A stretch of 64,000 nucleotides of DNA. Source: UBA1941 sp046329555 (GTDB lineage: Bacteria; Bacteroidota; Bacteroidia; Chitinophagales; LD1). Positions 27,353 to 37,300 of the stretch are shown here, in pieces. Where the stretch lies: contig JAXLUK010000002.1 of assembly GCA_046329555.1 (NCBI GenBank), positions 124,001 through 188,000 on the forward strand. The letters run 5' to 3'. Below the pieces are notes generated by a model. It did not search any database. It had not been told where the DNA came from and worked only from the letters and a program-made list of their open reading frames with translations. Positions within the stretch are counted from its first letter, which is position 1. Each line of letters starts with the position of its first letter. The position numbers and the translations under genes are program-made.

Positions 27353-27871
27353 TTACTTCGCCTTACCCTCTTCTACCAGCTTTTCCAGCTTTTCAATAAA
27401 AGTAAGCGTAGCAGGGCACCGCGGAATATTTTCCTGATAGGTTTTTTCTTGCACCTGATAGAAAAAGTCGCGACGTACATGATGCGGAAATCCGCTGCAA
27501 TCAGATGGACGAATGTCGTATATCGCGCACTTGTTGTCTTTTCGCAAATGCTGACAAGGTTGATTCTTGTTGACGATATCTCCATTGTCGTCATCCACTT
27601 CAAGGTATTTATCCCAGTACTCGTTGAACGTCATACCTAAGTGCGCGGCAATGCGTTTTACTTCTGCGCGAGTAAAGGTGGGCGTCATCGTTTTACAACA
27701 GTTAGCGCAATCCAGGCAATCTATTTCCTTCCACATCTCGGCATCTGCCTGTTTAGATAGGGCGAAGATATTTTTGGGATTCCGGCGTTTTAATTTTTTT
27801 AGAAAAGCATCGAGGGCCTTTTTGCGTTGCCGGCCACGCCTAATTAACCGCTGTATTTCACAAGTTTGCAT
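27353..27871 (-). CDS. YkgJ family cysteine-cluster protein
   Basis: The protein has 172 residues with a zinc- or iron-binding cysteine cluster: CLDCANCC at about residues 52-59, CQHLRKDNKCAIYDIRPSDC at about 105-124 and a final PRCPA at about 150. This spacing is that of the YkgJ/Fe-S oxidoreductase-like family (UPF0153). The N-terminus is basic (LIRRGRQRKKALDAFLKKLK) and there is no signal peptide, so it is cytoplasmic. The precise function of the family is not established. Confidence 0.85.
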   Translation of the reverse strand: MQTCEIQRLIRRGRQRKKALDAFLKKLKRRNPKNIFALSKQADAEMWKEIDCLDCANCCKTMTPTFTRAEVKRIAAHLGMTFNEYWDKYLEVDDDNGDIVNKNQPCQHLRKDNKCAIYDIRPSDCSGFPHHVRRDFFYQVQEKTYQENIPRCPATLTFIEKLEKLVEEGKAK

Positions 27872-27954
27872 CAGTAAGATTGGAATTGTGGGGCAAGATA
27901 AAAAGAGGAAGGGATTGTAACCGAATTTTCTAATAACAGATGAAATCAGGGAAA

Positions 27955-27990
27955 TAAAAAACCCTCGCCCCGTGAGGGGGAGGGTCTTTT
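27955..27990 (-). terminator. Terminator of the Ala-rich lipoprotein gene
   Basis: The arms ACCCTC-CCCC and GGGG-AGGGT at 27961-27986 form a GC-rich stem with small bulges and a GTGA loop. On the minus strand a T-tract (TTTTTTATTTC) follows. It lies about 20 bp beyond the stop at 28008. A TCTTTT run on the other side means it could also act on plus-strand transcription. Confidence 0.75.
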
Positions 27991-28007
27991 ATAAGAACTT
28001 TAAAGAA

Positions 28008-28286
28008 TTACTTCTTAACTTCTTTAGCTACTTCTTTAACTGCACCAGCGGCAGCACCAGCAGCTTCTTTCATTTTGTCAGCAGCTTCGCCCACTTTAGC
28101 AGCAGCAGTGTCTACAGCTGTAGTTGCAGCAGCAGCAGCAGTGTCAACAGCAGCAGCTGTAGCTTCAGTAGCAGCAGCGGCAACAGAGTCAACATTTGGA
28201 GTTTCAGTGGTTTCAGCAGGTTTGTTGTTGCAGGCAGCCATTACTACTCCTGCGGCAACAGCGAAAACGAAGAATAATTTTTTCAT
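28008..28286 (-). CDS. Small alanine-rich lipoprotein
   Basis: The protein has 92 residues with a lipoprotein signal (MKKLFFVFAVAAGVVMAAC). The mature part is almost entirely Ala with Thr, Val, Glu, Lys and Asp, in an 11- to 12-residue rhythm (AAAVDTAAAAATTAVDTAAA), ending in an amphipathic Lys/Glu helix (MKEAAGAAAGAVKEVAKEVK). It should be a surface or periplasmic helix, in appearance like Lpp- or LEA-type proteins, but no family is recognised. It has its own promoter (28326-28358) and terminator (27955-27990), so it is a monocistronic gene that may be strongly expressed. Confidence 0.75.
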   Translation of the reverse strand: MKKLFFVFAVAAGVVMAACNNKPAETTETPNVDSVAAAATEATAAAVDTAAAAATTAVDTAAAKVGEAADKMKEAAGAAAGAVKEVAKEVKK

Positions 28287-28325
28287 TTTTTGCCTTTAGT
28301 TTTTTTGTTGGTTAATAATTAGGCG

Positions 28326-28358
28326 CGAAAGTAGGATTTTTTTTCATTCCCCACCAAA
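28326..28358 (-). promoter_or_regulatory. Promoter of the Ala-rich lipoprotein gene
   Basis: On the minus strand a TTTG (28355-28358) is followed after 21 bases by TACTTTCG (28326-28333). This matches the Bacteroidota -33 TTG / -7 TAnnTTTG pattern with one mismatch. The leader would be about 35 bases. It is one of the two best two-box promoters seen in the window. Confidence 0.6.
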
Positions 28359-28371
28359 CTTTTCTTAATAT

Positions 28372-29685
28372 TTATTTTTCCCTGAAAAACAGATTCACTG
28401 GCACCCCCTTGAAATCCCAGTTGGCCCGGAGGCGCTTTTCGAGGTAATTTTTATACCCTTCCCGGATATACTTCGGATGATTGGTAAACAGGGCAAACGA
28501 GGGAATATTGGTTGGCAACTGCGTTAAGTACTTGATGCTCACTAATTTACCCGATACTGCCGGCGGAGGATACCGCTCAATTTCACGACCCATCACCTCA
28601 TTTAACTCTGCCGTAGGAATCCGCCTGCGCATATTAACATACACCTCCTCTACAGCCTCAAGCAATCGGAATATCCGCTGATGCTCCATGGCACTGGTAA
28701 ACAAAATGGGCACATCATTGAAAGGCGCCAGTTTATTCTTTAAATATTCTTCAAACTCTTTCACCGTATTGGAATGCTTGTCGGGCACCAAATCCCATTT
28801 ATTCAGTACCACAATAATACCACGGCGCTTTTTAACCGCCATCCGGAATATAGTGAGGTCTTGCTGCGCAATTTCCTGCATGGCATCCAATACTACGACG
28901 GCAATATCAGATTCGTCCATGGCCTTTACCGCCCTGATAACCGAGTAAAACTCCAGGTTCTCATGTACCTTCGATTTTCTGCGGATACCGGCCGTATCAA
29001 TCAAGATCAATTCCTTTCCATACTTGTTATAATGTGTATGGATGCTATCGCGCGTGGTACCGGCAATGGGCGTTACGATGTTTCTAGATTCGCCTAATAG
29101 TGCATTGACCAGCGACGATTTGCCCACATTAGGCTGCCCTACAATACATACTTTAGGAATATCAGCCTGTTCTATTTTATCATGCTCAGCCGGCGGCATA
29201 CGTTCTGAAATGGCATCCATAAGCTCGCCGGTGCCGCTACCACTAATCCCCGCAATGAAGAATACATGCTCAAAGCCCAAACTGTAGAACTCATTAGCCT
29301 GATACATGCGCTCCGCATTGTCAACCTTATTCACTACCAGCAAAACTTGTTTCGAATTGCGCCGCAGCAATCTGGCCACTTCATCATCCAAATCAGTAAT
29401 ACCGCAACTGGCATCCACCATAAACAACAGTAAAGACGCTTCTTCCATCGCAATGAGCACCTGCTCGCGAATATGCTTTTCAAAAACATCTTCACTGCGC
29501 GGAACAAATCCGCCGGTGTCAATCACATTAAACGTTCTGCCAGCCCATTCACTTTCGCCGTAGATACGATCACGCGTAACGCCACTAATATCATCAATAA
29601 TGGCCTTTTTCTCGCCTATCAGGCGATTGAACAGCGTGCTTTTTCCCACATTTGGACGGCCAACAATGGCTACCGTAAATCCCAT
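28372..29685 (-). CDS. der: GTPase Der (EngA), ribosome biogenesis
   Basis: The protein has 437 residues with two tandem GTPase domains. The first has P-loop GRPNVGKSTLFNRLIG at residue 8, DTGGF and NKVD; the second has GQPNVGKSSLVNALLG at about 183, DTAGIRR and NKWD. A C-terminal KH-like domain starts at about 350. Der is needed for maturation of the 50S ribosomal subunit. The ATG at 29685 is the natural start because the G1 motif follows immediately. Confidence 0.97.
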   Translation of the reverse strand: MGFTVAIVGRPNVGKSTLFNRLIGEKKAIIDDISGVTRDRIYGESEWAGRTFNVIDTGGFVPRSEDVFEKHIREQVLIAMEEASLLLFMVDASCGITDLDDEVARLLRRNSKQVLLVVNKVDNAERMYQANEFYSLGFEHVFFIAGISGSGTGELMDAISERMPPAEHDKIEQADIPKVCIVGQPNVGKSSLVNALLGESRNIVTPIAGTTRDSIHTHYNKYGKELILIDTAGIRRKSKVHENLEFYSVIRAVKAMDESDIAVVVLDAMQEIAQQDLTIFRMAVKKRRGIIVVLNKWDLVPDKHSNTVKEFEEYLKNKLAPFNDVPILFTSAMEHQRIFRLLEAVEEVYVNMRRRIPTAELNEVMGREIERYPPPAVSGKLVSIKYLTQLPTNIPSFALFTNHPKYIREGYKNYLEKRLRANWDFKGVPVNLFFREK

Positions 29686-29692
29686 AATGCGG

Positions 29693-29700
29693 CGAAGATA
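29693..29700 (-). promoter_or_regulatory. Candidate -7 box directly upstream of der
   Basis: On the minus strand this reads TATCTTCG (TAnnTTTG with one mismatch), only 8 bases before the der ATG. Transcription would start within a few bases of the start codon. No clear -33 box was found. Confidence 0.3.
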
Positions 29701-29790
29701 CGCTTTTTCATACGCCCTAACTTATCTGCTCAATTTGTGGAATCTTGCATCTTTGACATCTAACTTGCGAACAACATTAAAAGTATAACC

Positions 29791-30525
29791 ATGAAGCGCA
29801 TTTCATCTGTTTTCATTCTATCCTTGCTATCATTATCATTATTTAGTCAAAACCCCATTGCTACTACTATGGCCAGTACTATCAATTTACAAGGACATGC
29901 TTCCGGGAAATACGCCCCGGATTTGATGGTGATTGATTTCACCGTGCAGTCGAGAAACAAAACCCATCAAACGGCTTTAGCGCAAATGCAGCAGGCCAGT
30001 GCCGATTTAGTAGCCCGCCTGAATAAATTGGGGTTCACCAAAGAACAAATCAAACTCACCGCATACAATGTGAATCAGGAGTTCGACTACTCCGACAACC
30101 GTCAGCGCCTGAAAGGATATGTGGCCAGTCAAAGCCTGCACCTGGAGTTCAAAACAGATATGGCAAAACTAAGCACGGTATTCAAATCGTTTGCCGATGC
30201 ACCAAGTCAGGACATTTCCTACAATTACGGCACTGATTTTTCTAAAGATTTGAAAGAAAAAATCAGAACTGAATTATTGCCAGCGGCCATACGCGAGGCG
30301 CAATCGAAGGCCGAATTAATTGCATCCACAGCCAAGTTGAAAATTACTGGCATTAAAGATATCAGCTACAATGTAGCGGTACCAGTTCCTGCACCAATGT
30401 TTATGCGTGCAATGGCTATGAAAGAAGAAAATGCAGATGCTGCCGGAGTACCAGATGTGAGTATCAACGAAACAGAATTCATGGAAGATATTCAGATCAT
30501 CTATCTGGCAGAGATGATTCGGTAA
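29791..30525 (+). CDS. SIMPL (DUF541) domain exported protein
   Basis: The protein has 244 residues with a signal peptide (MKRISSVFILSLLSLSLFSQ). The SIMPL pattern is present: INLQGHASGKYAPDLMVIDF (the family's periplasmic-oligomer strand), a helix LAQMQQASADLVARLNKLGF, and YNVNQEFDYSDNRQRLKGYV. Family members form periplasmic assemblies, and some are linked to oxidative stress or signalling; the function here is unknown. A strong hairpin terminator follows and is shared with the convergent collagen-like gene. Confidence 0.85.
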   Translation: MKRISSVFILSLLSLSLFSQNPIATTMASTINLQGHASGKYAPDLMVIDFTVQSRNKTHQTALAQMQQASADLVARLNKLGFTKEQIKLTAYNVNQEFDYSDNRQRLKGYVASQSLHLEFKTDMAKLSTVFKSFADAPSQDISYNYGTDFSKDLKEKIRTELLPAAIREAQSKAELIASTAKLKITGIKDISYNVAVPVPAPMFMRAMAMKEENADAAGVPDVSINETEFMEDIQIIYLAEMIR

Positions 30526-30540
30526 ACATTTCCAGAAGTA

Positions 30541-30585
30541 AAAAGAAAAGGCCGCAAGCATCAACTTGCAGCCTTTTCTTTTTAA
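30541..30585. terminator. Bidirectional terminator between the SIMPL and collagen-like genes
   Basis: A near-perfect stem AAAAGGC(C)GCAAG / CTTGC(A)GCCTTTT has a CATCAA loop. T-rich tails exist on both strands (TTTTCTTTTT downstream on plus, CTTTTCTTTT on minus). It serves the two convergent genes. Confidence 0.85.
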
Positions 30586-30597
30586 AGCGTTAACTTC

Positions 30598-31650
30598 TTA
30601 ATAGACCTTAAAGCCCGAAAATTGTGTAAAGTTATTGGCGCCACTCAAGGTTAAGCTGGTATTGGTACGATTATCTACCCAAACCGTTACCACGTCCCCG
30701 GCAGCTAATTTAAGGTTGACGCTATGACCCAAAGAAACAAATGATCCGCTGGTAATGGATGGTATCGTTTCATAAATTCCGCCTTTGACAGTAGTACCGT
30801 TTTTCTGAAAGTAAATAGAAACATAACCGGTTAAATAGCCAGAATTGCTGAGCACCACTTCGTTGGCATCAAAGTGATAAACACCGGCAGAGGGAGCGGT
30901 AAACTGACCAGTAGTCGTATTATAGGCATTGCCGTCGTTATAGTCAGTATTGGCGTAAATACGTTGTAAGGTACCTGTAGCACCGGTAATTCCTGTTCCA
31001 CCAGATCCATACGAACTAAAGCCAACTCCTGATCCTACGGAACCGGTTGGGCCTGTAGCGCCCGTAGCTCCTGCACTTCCTGTAGGACCCGTTGGTCCAG
31101 TAGGCCCGTTACCACTTCCTGTTGGGCCTGTTGGGCCTGTGGCCCCAACGCTTCCGGTTGGACCTGTTGGGCCGTTACCACTTCCTGTTGGGCCAGTTAC
31201 CCCTGTAGCTCCTGTTGGTCCGGTAGCTCCGGTAGCACCACCTGCTGATGATGCAGCAAACAATGCATAAGGCACGGAATTCAGCGGGGAAGTACCCATG
31301 TCAATAAAATTAGTACCTCCGGCAGGGTCAATTTCCACTTTCAGGAAGCGCGAGCCCCCTGCCCAATTGATACTGCTAAAGGCATTTGCTCCAACCTGAG
31401 TGCCTGTACCAATGGCATGCGTAAACAACCCAAATGCATTAGTAGATAGACCGGTTTTAACTTCCTGATACAAAGTACTTCCACCAGCAATCTGATCAGA
31501 GATGGTGTAGCGGGCGCTAATTGACTGGTTGGCTAAAGCTGCACCGGTATTATTCCTTGCGATAGCCTGATAGTTGATAGACTGCGGCACTTGAGCCCAT
31601 GCGGATACGGCGAAAAACCATACCAGCGTAATAGATAAAATGTTTTTCAT
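30598..31650 (-). CDS. Secreted collagen-like protein with a C1q/TNF-like C-terminal domain
   Basis: The protein has 350 residues. A signal peptide is followed by an N-terminal domain often seen in Bacteroidota surface proteins (SINYQAIARNNTGAALANQS to PYALFAASS). A collagen-like tract lies at about residues 137-205, made of roughly 20 G-x-T triplets (GPTGPTGSVGATGPTG) with two GSGN interruptions. The C-terminal domain of about 140 residues (FTAPSAGVYHFDANEVVLS to FTQFSGFKVY) looks like a C1q jelly roll, which would trimerise and nucleate the triple helix. No T9SS sorting domain is seen, so the export route is uncertain. It is the last gene of a run that begins with acpH-like and porV/porU, 40 bp after the subtilase gene. 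Confidence 0.85.
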   Translation of the reverse strand: MKNILSITLVWFFAVSAWAQVPQSINYQAIARNNTGAALANQSISARYTISDQIAGGSTLYQEVKTGLSTNAFGLFTHAIGTGTQVGANAFSSINWAGGSRFLKVEIDPAGGTNFIDMGTSPLNSVPYALFAASSAGGATGATGPTGATGVTGPTGSGNGPTGPTGSVGATGPTGPTGSGNGPTGPTGPTGSAGATGATGPTGSVGSGVGFSSYGSGGTGITGATGTLQRIYANTDYNDGNAYNTTTGQFTAPSAGVYHFDANEVVLSNSGYLTGYVSIYFQKNGTTVKGGIYETIPSITSGSFVSLGHSVNLKLAAGDVVTVWVDNRTNTSLTLSGANNFTQFSGFKVY

Positions 31651-31690
31651 GGATATGTTTTAGTGATGCGAAAATAAACTTTCCACAAAA

Positions 31691-33925
31691 CTACTCCATA
31701 CATTCTTTCACAGCCATCACTACATGACTCTTGCCTTGTTGGGTGACCCGCAAAAAGTAAATCCCGGTTGCACCGGTAAATGGAATCTGAACATGATTAA
31801 CGCCTTCTTTGCAAAAAATTGACCATTGATTAACTAATGCACCGTTTTGATTTAAACACGCAATATCCGCTGTGCCTTCTGCTGCTGTAAACTCTAAAAC
31901 AGCATTTACTGAAACAGGATTGGGATATAATCTAATCGTTTGCTTGTCGCTCGTTTCATTAATCCCGTTAGCGATTGCCTGCGCCATTAAAACAGCGCCA
32001 TAACCATTAACTTTACCATGGCCCCAATCATTGTTTCCAGTTGCCGGCAAAGCCGTAGTAAATGAATCCTGAATGGCTGTGGTGGCCAGAATTTGCTTGA
32101 TCTGCGTTGGCGTTAAATTGGGTTTAATCTGCAGCAATAGAGCAACAATACCGGCAGTAGCAGGCGATGCCATAGAGGTACCTGACAAGACGGCGTAATA
32201 GCGTTTTCTTGAAAAAGCAGAATCATAGAATGAATACACATTGGAACTAAAATCACCGCCACTGGGTAAAAAGTTTCCGTCGTAAGAATTCACTGCAGAA
32301 GCCACACCCATTCCGGGTGCAGTGATTTCAGGCTTAACCCGACCATCTACCGTAGGTCCGCGGCTGGAAAACGGAACCAGATCATGTAAGCGGGCATAGC
32401 TGCCGTAACTCACTGTTTGACTACTAATATTTCTGAAAGAAATTTTTGATGCATAAGCACCAACCGTAATGGCAGAAATGGTGGTGCCAATATCACTCAC
32501 CGTATAATCTGTATTTCCTTCTGTTGCCCATGCCTTTCCATAAGCAGTAAATGAACCAATATAGTTGGTGGCATTGCTCACATAACCCTGAAAAACCTGC
32601 ACCTGATTATCGGTGCTGGTTACAGAAAGCAATACAGAATCAGGGGTGCGATTTTCAATACCCAGATAAAAACGTGCTTTGCCATTAAATGCTGCGGTCT
32701 GCGAGGTAAATTGCACAAAGCAGGTATCTCCGTTACTTCCAACAAGCGCATACTGCGCTAATTGATTACTGGTACACACCAATGGCGTATGTTGCTGTAC
32801 ACCGTTCTTGTATAAAGAAACAACTACACAGGCTGATTTTGAAGGTGTGGCCCAGATATCGATCCAGGTTCGAGGCTTGGCATTATATGGATTCACTACA
32901 ACAAAGGAATGTAATGCAGTATCTGTGGATGTAAAACTCTTCATCAGGTGATTCCTGGTATCGCCGGTATTACCAGCAGCGCAAACAAAAATTTTACCAG
33001 GGCCCGTTAACGCATCGCATGCCTGACCAAAAAGTGATGAGCCGTCGTGCGGGCCAACCCCACTACCCCAACTAAGATTAATGACGCATGGCTTACCAAC
33101 TGATTGCGCATAACGATAGATATAATTCATACCATCTACCATATCACTCATGCCAGTATTTTGCCATTGCAGGCTATCAGTTAGAATGCCTACCAATACG
33201 ATTTCGCTTTCGAATGCCATACCCCGAAAACGACCATTAGCGGCGCCAGGCGCGCGGCCGCTTCCGGCAGCAATTCCAGCTACATGCGAGCCGTGTGAAT
33301 TGTTGATATTGTCGGAATGTGCAGCAAACAATGCGCTGCTATCGGTAATTTCTGTTCCATATGAAAATCCGGATGGCGGTGTGCCGGGCGTTTTTTCTAA
33401 CCACGCCCGCTTAATTCGATAGGTTGTACCCGTGGTATCGAAAAATGAAGGATGTGAAAAGTCGAAACCAATATCTACAATACCTACCACCACATCTTTT
33501 CCGGTATAAGGCATGGGCAGATTAATACCTGCCTGGACGGAATCAACCCGCGTTGCCACCCGCACAGAATCCAAATATCGGCCAATAGGCTGATCAAATT
33601 CTATATATTGAATACCCGGCAACTGCGTAAAAGCAAATACCTGCTTCAATGGAATTTGAACCGTATACACCGAACCTGCACGCGTACCAATGTGCACACC
33701 TAATTGGCGTAGGGGCGTTTCATCAAAATGCGCCTGCACTTTAATGAATGCGCTAATACAAATTCCTGTCGAAGTTTGTTTGTAAACAAAATCAGGAAGA
33801 ATGGGTGGCTGGTCGGCTCCGGCAGTGATTGCCAAATAACGTTGCGCATGAATATCTAAGGCTGCCTGTTGAGCACTCAATATCTCGGTCAGGCATAAAA
33901 GAAAAAGAAGTAACCGGTATTTCAT
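31691..33925 (-). CDS. Subtilisin-like (S8) serine protease with a T9SS type A sorting domain
   Basis: The protein has 744 residues and a signal peptide (MKYRLLLFLLCLTEILSAQQ). The catalytic triad is visible: Asp in VVVGIVDIGFDFSHPS at about residue 150, His in NNSHGSHVAGIAAGSG at about 209, and Ser in LSGTSMASPATAGIVALLLQ at about 584. The spacing between His and Ser is long, which indicates an insert within the catalytic domain. The C-terminus (IRLYPNPVSVNAVLEF to the end) is a type A sorting domain. The enzyme should reach the cell surface through the T9SS. It is encoded downstream of the sortase gene porU with only a small lipoprotein gene between. Confidence 0.92.
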   Translation of the reverse strand: MKYRLLLFLLCLTEILSAQQAALDIHAQRYLAITAGADQPPILPDFVYKQTSTGICISAFIKVQAHFDETPLRQLGVHIGTRAGSVYTVQIPLKQVFAFTQLPGIQYIEFDQPIGRYLDSVRVATRVDSVQAGINLPMPYTGKDVVVGIVDIGFDFSHPSFFDTTGTTYRIKRAWLEKTPGTPPSGFSYGTEITDSSALFAAHSDNINNSHGSHVAGIAAGSGRAPGAANGRFRGMAFESEIVLVGILTDSLQWQNTGMSDMVDGMNYIYRYAQSVGKPCVINLSWGSGVGPHDGSSLFGQACDALTGPGKIFVCAAGNTGDTRNHLMKSFTSTDTALHSFVVVNPYNAKPRTWIDIWATPSKSACVVVSLYKNGVQQHTPLVCTSNQLAQYALVGSNGDTCFVQFTSQTAAFNGKARFYLGIENRTPDSVLLSVTSTDNQVQVFQGYVSNATNYIGSFTAYGKAWATEGNTDYTVSDIGTTISAITVGAYASKISFRNISSQTVSYGSYARLHDLVPFSSRGPTVDGRVKPEITAPGMGVASAVNSYDGNFLPSGGDFSSNVYSFYDSAFSRKRYYAVLSGTSMASPATAGIVALLLQIKPNLTPTQIKQILATTAIQDSFTTALPATGNNDWGHGKVNGYGAVLMAQAIANGINETSDKQTIRLYPNPVSVNAVLEFTAAEGTADIACLNQNGALVNQWSIFCKEGVNHVQIPFTGATGIYFLRVTQQGKSHVVMAVKECME

Positions 33926-33958
33926 GCCGGTGAAGGTAATAAATATGGCTATGCCATT

Positions 33959-34372
33959 TTACTTGGCACAGGTAAACTGCACCGCGATCGAAATTGGTGT
34001 GCCAGCGCCGGTATCTATATTCGTAGTGTATACCAAATTGTGATCGTCTAGCTTTACAATATTATACTTTGTGGTGCTGCCGTTGGTATTCAAAACAGAA
34101 ATCTCATCGCCACTTTTGTTGATGTTATATAAAAAGTTGCTTGGCGTTACATTAGGCAAGCTTAGCGTGCCACCACAATGGGTATCATGGGTTGAACAAC
34201 GTTCAAATTTCACTGTAGCATTTGCATATCCCAGGGAAGCCAAATCCAATGTGATGCCAAAAACTGAAGCCTTTTTATAGGTCCAAGTACCTTCTAATTT
34301 ATTCAGTGCCTGCTGATCTTTTGCACAGGCCATGATGAAGATTAACGGAAAAACAAAAATGATTTTTTTCAT
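33959..34372 (-). CDS. Lipocalin-like lipoprotein
   Basis: The protein has 137 residues with a lipoprotein signal (MKKIIFVFPLIFIMAC). The mature part begins LEGTWTYKKASVFGIT and is all-beta, as in small lipocalin-like lipoproteins of Bacteroidota, with one Cys pair (ERCSTHDTHCGG) and a terminal Cys. The function is unknown. It sits between porU (8-bp gap) and the subtilase gene (33-bp gap), so it is very likely co-transcribed with the T9SS sortase genes. Confidence 0.7.
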   Translation of the reverse strand: MKKIIFVFPLIFIMACAKDQQALNKLEGTWTYKKASVFGITLDLASLGYANATVKFERCSTHDTHCGGTLSLPNVTPSNFLYNINKSGDEISVLNTNGSTTKYNIVKLDDHNLVYTTNIDTGAGTPISIAVQFTCAK

Positions 34373-34380
34373 AGTCGCGT

Positions 34381-37300
34381 TTATCGCAAAATTACCAGCT
34401 TCCCAAAACCCTGCTTGAAATATTTATCGATATTGGTATTGTTGAAGAATCTGGCGGTGTTACCATTAGAATTCATATGATCCATCTGACGCCCATCCAA
34501 ATTACTAATCACACGATAGAAATAAACACCATTAGCCAACTTATCGCCATACTGATCGCGGCCATCCCAAGCATATCGGGTGAGGTTATGTCCGATATGA
34601 ATATCACCCAATTCCTCTTTCGTAATTTCTTTAACCACGCGACCGGTAATGGTCATAATTTGAATTTTAAGGTAGGTGGGAACTTCACTTCCCGTCAGCG
34701 TAAAGTCAAAGCGTGTTGAAGTGCTGAATGGATTCGGATAATTAAGCACACTCGACACCATCGGTTTCGTAATAATTTCGAAAGTAGTGCGGTAATCGTA
34801 ATGCACGTTTCCAACATACTGATTGGAACTCACGCCGCTGCTATTGCCGTTATTGTCCCGATCCTTAACCAGTAATTCATAGGTACCATCTACGGTAAAA
34901 GCTGGCTTCAGCTCAATTTTCGCCTTATTCATTTTAGAAATATCACCGCTGGCCGGATAGAACGAAAGCACATTACCATCGTAGGGAAAATATACTGGTT
35001 GTGAAACGCCTGGATACTTGATATACACCTGCATCAAAGAGGTATCTTTCAACGCCTGATTTTTGTTTTCATCCCGAAGAGAAATCAGAATATTAGGTTT
35101 GGCAGAAACAATATCGCCATTCATAATATGCTGTCCGTCGAAAGTAACATCCAGCAGCGGATTAATTTTATCGCCTACTGCATTAAAGTCGATGAATGCA
35201 AAATTATTAAAGTGGAAACGCTCGGGCTGATGTTTAGTGTCAATTGGATTAGCTTCAATGCTTAATCTATTCTTTCCTTCGTAAACTGAATTTAGCAGGG
35301 GCTGCCGGAACTGCAGAATCATCGTATCCAACGCATACAACGAATCTTGCTTAATGATAAACGATTGCTGACTTTGATTCTGCAAACTTTGCAAGACATA
35401 CTTCGTTCGCATACTATCCATATTGTAAGTGGAAACATTCTCTAATGCGATTCCCACATTTACAGAATCTCCAATTCCAATGGTGTCGCGCTGAATTTTG
35501 AAATACGCCGTTGGATTCATAGCGGCCTCCGGCACTTCTTTATACAATACTCTCCAATAGTAATTCTGTGATGGCGTATGCGTGCTATCGTCGCGCGTAT
35601 ACATTCTCAGCCGCACGAAAGGATACTGCGCAGCGTTCACGAAATTCAAAGTTGTATCCAGCGTGGTTGTTTGCAACAGTACATTTTGCGTTCCGTTCTG
35701 ACGTACACCTATTATTTCAACGTACTGCTGATCCACCGCGGTATTTTCGGCGCGACGGTATCGCCAGTGCACGGATCCCCATTCGTTTGCCGGGCCAATC
35801 AAAGTTGATTCATAGGTACCTGATTGACGCTTTACGCGAAAGTCGAAACTACTTGAAATTGCAGTATTATAATCTGTTCCAATAATTTGTTTGGAATTAC
35901 CAGGCACGCCTTTCTGGAAAAAGAAAATATAAGGAGCAGCACGGTTGCTATCTACATACAACTGCAGCAAACTGGCGCCAAAACCAATCAACTTATTTTT
36001 AAGCGTTGCCGGCATCGTACTCCAGTTAGGCCGGTTATCGCTGTACATCACCACATAAGCGCCATTGGGTATGCTATCCAGGAAATTACTAACCACCTGC
36101 GCCCAAGGAATTCCCAGCGATGGATGCGTTGTGTTATCAAAATGAAAATCAAATCCGCTTTGATTAAGGGTTTGCGAAGCGCAATGATAATTACCGAATC
36201 TTCCAAAGTTGGTACCGGTATTTACGCTTTCCCAAATTTCCAGATTATTGGTATCCACTACTCCGAAGGTAATGCCGTTTGTGCCATTGAGGGCAAATCC
36301 ACAACTACCCATGCGATAGCGATGTTGGTTGACGCCGTTTAATTGCCATTCCAAATTTGCAGCAGGCAGTTGCCCCCCAGTGGCATTACTCCATCCGGCC
36401 ATTGCGTACATACTGTTTAGTCCGCTGTTGTATTTGAACACGCGGTCGCTGTCTAAATAAATCTCTTCGGAATAATTATCCTTCTTCCATTGATAATAGT
36501 GCGACTGATTCCAACCGGGATATTCATCTTTTAAATACAGAAAAGACGAATACTTCCAGCCCTTCGTTAATCCTCCTGCCGAATCGGTTCCCACTCTCCA
36601 GTAGTACACCGTACTATCGGAAAAAGAAACTGGTACAGTCCAGTGCAAAACACCTCCTTTTTGCGTCACCGTGCCCTGTGCCAGAATAGTTTGAAATCGC
36701 TCCGAAGTATCCAGTTGAAACCGGTAGGTTCTTTCAGGTGCGAAAATATTCACAGTACTGGCTTTAAGCACCGGATTTTGTTTCGGCACAATAGCGAATT
36801 CGTAAGGCCAGATGGGAATTACATCATCACTTTGAATGTAGGTGCTAAACAGCTCCAAACTGCCATTATTTGTTTCGCTCATCTCATCGATGCGCGTTTT
36901 CGATTCAACAAAAACCTGGAAATCATTCGGACCATAACCATAACTACGGTTATACAACGTAGGAAGTTTAAAAGAGAAAGTGTCGCGGTAGTACGTGGCA
37001 CGAACCATTTTCTTATAAATAAATTGCGCGTTGGTGCCGGTTCCATTACCAGTGGTGTCAATTTTTCGGGTAAGCGTAATTTCAATCGAATCTTTAATAG
37101 CTCTGCCCAGATTAGCTACAATGATATTCACCAAAAAAGAGTCGCTTGCAGCATCAATAGTGGTTGGTGTAAAATACACCGACTCATTGTCAATTTGATA
37201 ATCTGGTTTTGGATACTGATACAACTTAACAGCCGGATCGCCGTGCAACGTCATCTCGTAGTTGATGAACATATCAAAATCGCTAGAGCCAAAAATGGAA

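Noticed and set aside
28075..28299. Antisense open frame opposite the Ala-rich lipoprotein
   Set aside because: It is a by-product of the GCA/TGC codon runs; the minus-strand gene has a lipobox, promoter and terminator.
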